A DNA stretch of 64,000 nucleotides from an uncultured Candidatus Saccharibacteria bacterium (GTDB lineage Bacteria; Patescibacteriota; Saccharimonadia; Saccharimonadales; Saccharimonadaceae), in contig CALMAK010000021.1 of assembly GCA_937859515.1 (NCBI GenBank), positions 62,001-126,000 on the forward strand, in the 5' to 3' direction. Positions 62,878-64,000 of this stretch are shown piece after piece. How positions within the stretch are numbered: the stretch's first letter is position 1; each line of letters begins with the position of its first letter. Both the position numbers and the translations under genes were made by a program. The notes under the pieces are model-generated. The model was not told the origin of the DNA. It ran no database searches and was given only the letters and a program-made list of their open reading frames with translations.

Positions 62878-64000
62878 TTGACCAAACAAAAGACATATCT
62901 GCGCGAGACAGCCCGTGCCTACAACCGCGTGATTGTGCGTAGCTGGCGACAAACTTTGCCGATTACGCTCAGCGTTATCCTGGGTACTATTCTGATTTTC
63001 TACGTGCCACCGCTTGTCATTGCACAGATTATTGCCAGCGAGCAAACCATCAACCTCGCAAATGGCGGCGTCTATCTGCTGGTATTTGGTGGTGCGTGGC
63101 TGGCCGGCGAGATGCTCTGGCGACTATCCTTTTACATTATGGCAAAGTTTGAAGCTAGGGCACTTGAGACTCTGTATCGTCATACGCTACGAGAACTTGT
63201 TTATAAAGACCTATCGTTTTTTAACGATCGTTTTGCTGGCAGTATCACCAAGAACATCTTGGCCTATGCGCGTCGCTTTGAGGGATACTACGATACGCTG
63301 ACATTTGGTGTGTTTTCGCAGGTTGGACCAATTATTTTTGGTCTTATCGTCCTGACCTTCTTGTCTCCCGTACTGTCCGCAACCTTGCTTGTGATTACAC
63401 TGGCTGTATTCTTTTTGGTGCGCCCGCTGATTGCCCGTCGATCACGCCTTGTCAAACGACGCGAGGAAAAACATGCCGAGATGTCGGGCCACGTGTCCGA
63501 TGTCATCGGCAACATTGCTGCCGTCAGAGCTTTTGGCGCTGAAGAGCGCGAACTGCGCGTCCATGAACAGCATGCCGAAGAATACGCCCAGCGCGCCTAC
63601 GAAACATGGCAGTACCACAATACCCGCATTGACATGCTAATCTCGCCATTTTACGTCAGTGCCAATGTTCTGGCGCTTGCCATCGTGATGCATGCCGGCA
63701 TTGACGCCTCTACCAAGGCGGGTCTGTTCCTTGCTTTCAACTATTTCCTCAATATTTCACGCTTTATGTGGGAATTTAACAGCATTTACCGCCGCTTAGA
63801 AGACGCTCTGAGTGACGCATCATTATTTGTCGAGTATCAGCAGGTTCAGCCAAAGATTATTAACATACCCGATGCAGCACAGATTACCATCACTAAGGGT
63901 AACTTGGATATGAAAGATGTTGCTTTTGCCCACCAGGATAACAATGAAAGCCTCTTTGAAAACTTCTCCCTGTCAGTTCCATCTGGCCAGCGCGTCGGGT
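62878..64000 (+). CDS. ABC transporter, membrane domain and start of ATPase (partial)
   Basis: The frame starts at TTG (62878) eight bases after AAGGAG, reading MTKQKTYLRETARAYNRVIV, and runs off the right edge after 374 codons. It has six membrane segments of an exporter-type permease, an intracellular loop with HVSDVIGNIAAVRAFGAEER, and the beginning of the nucleotide-binding domain (LDMKDVAFAHQ, VPSGQRVG). The Walker A motif lies just beyond the edge. This is a half-transporter of the exporter class; substrate unknown. The 142-base gap before it has a GTTCGG/CCGAAC hairpin (62810-62826). Confidence 0.9.
   Translation, partial: MTKQKTYLRETARAYNRVIVRSWRQTLPITLSVILGTILIFYVPPLVIAQIIASEQTINLANGGVYLLVFGGAWLAGEMLWRLSFYIMAKFEARALETLYRHTLRELVYKDLSFFNDRFAGSITKNILAYARRFEGYYDTLTFGVFSQVGPIIFGLIVLTFLSPVLSATLLVITLAVFFLVRPLIARRSRLVKRREEKHAEMSGHVSDVIGNIAAVRAFGAEERELRVHEQHAEEYAQRAYETWQYHNTRIDMLISPFYVSANVLALAIVMHAGIDASTKAGLFLAFNYFLNISRFMWEFNSIYRRLEDALSDASLFVEYQQVQPKIINIPDAAQITITKGNLDMKDVAFAHQDNNESLFENFSLSVPSGQRVG

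Overview
The window looks like part of a compact chromosome from a Patescibacteria (CPR) organism, most probably Saccharibacteria (TM7). This is inferred from gene style and content: short intergenic gaps, a 48-residue L32, single-copy housekeeping genes, a lone MurF-like ligase and many start codons without leader sequences. UGA is used as a stop codon, which argues against the UGA-recoding CPR lineages. I cannot place it closer than this without a search.

Layout. Positions 1-2.3 kb hold the end of a membrane protein, rmuC, a small membrane protein and a PAP2 phosphatase. Positions 2.36-11.8 kb are an NAD gene cluster: nadD, nadE, two histidine-type phosphatases, an NrtR-type regulator, pnuC, a nadR-type NMN adenylyltransferase/NR kinase, pncA, pncB, and a Nudix-kinase fusion. 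Six copies of an AGTGT-N7-ACANT operator-like sequence lie at its three main promoters. Positions 11.8-16.5 kb hold a MarR-response regulator-sensor kinase operon, divergent from a VTC-type polyphosphate polymerase, a DUF4956 membrane protein and a beta-helix surface protein. PhoB-like direct repeats lie between the two operons. Positions 16.5-25 kb hold tRNA-Gln, trmD, a small 56-residue protein, the ribosome and RNA operon rpmF-nusB-Nudix-rnc-rpsP-khpA, and a leuS gene with a Nudix domain inserted in it.

Positions 25-38.8 kb hold a proline-rich membrane protein, a MurF-like ligase, a candidate structured RNA followed by tRNA-Ala, an RRM protein, a second degenerate NrtR-like protein, ligA, htpX-lemA, a group of tRNA genes (Leu, Cys, Gly, Phe), an AT-rich ATP-grasp gene, a stomatin-like protein and rarA. 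Positions 38.8-50 kb hold a trehalase-family enzyme, a Nudix hydrolase, typA, two GH3 glycosidases (one membrane-anchored with swapped domain order) and a family 5 solute-binding protein. Positions 50-64 kb hold secG, a small membrane protein, a Xaa-Pro peptidase, uvrC, an FKBP isomerase, a LiaF-like protein, an MMPL exporter with an ArsR regulator, MFS and ABC transporters, trhO and an Erm-like rRNA methyltransferase.

How it works together. The NAD cluster could convert nicotinamide, nicotinate and nicotinamide riboside to NAD, with NrtR acting on a few shared promoters. About twenty genes, including nrtR and leuS, show a -10 box exactly 6-7 bases before the start codon. This suggests leaderless transcription is a major mode of expression here, beside genes with ordinary AGGAG-type ribosome binding sites.
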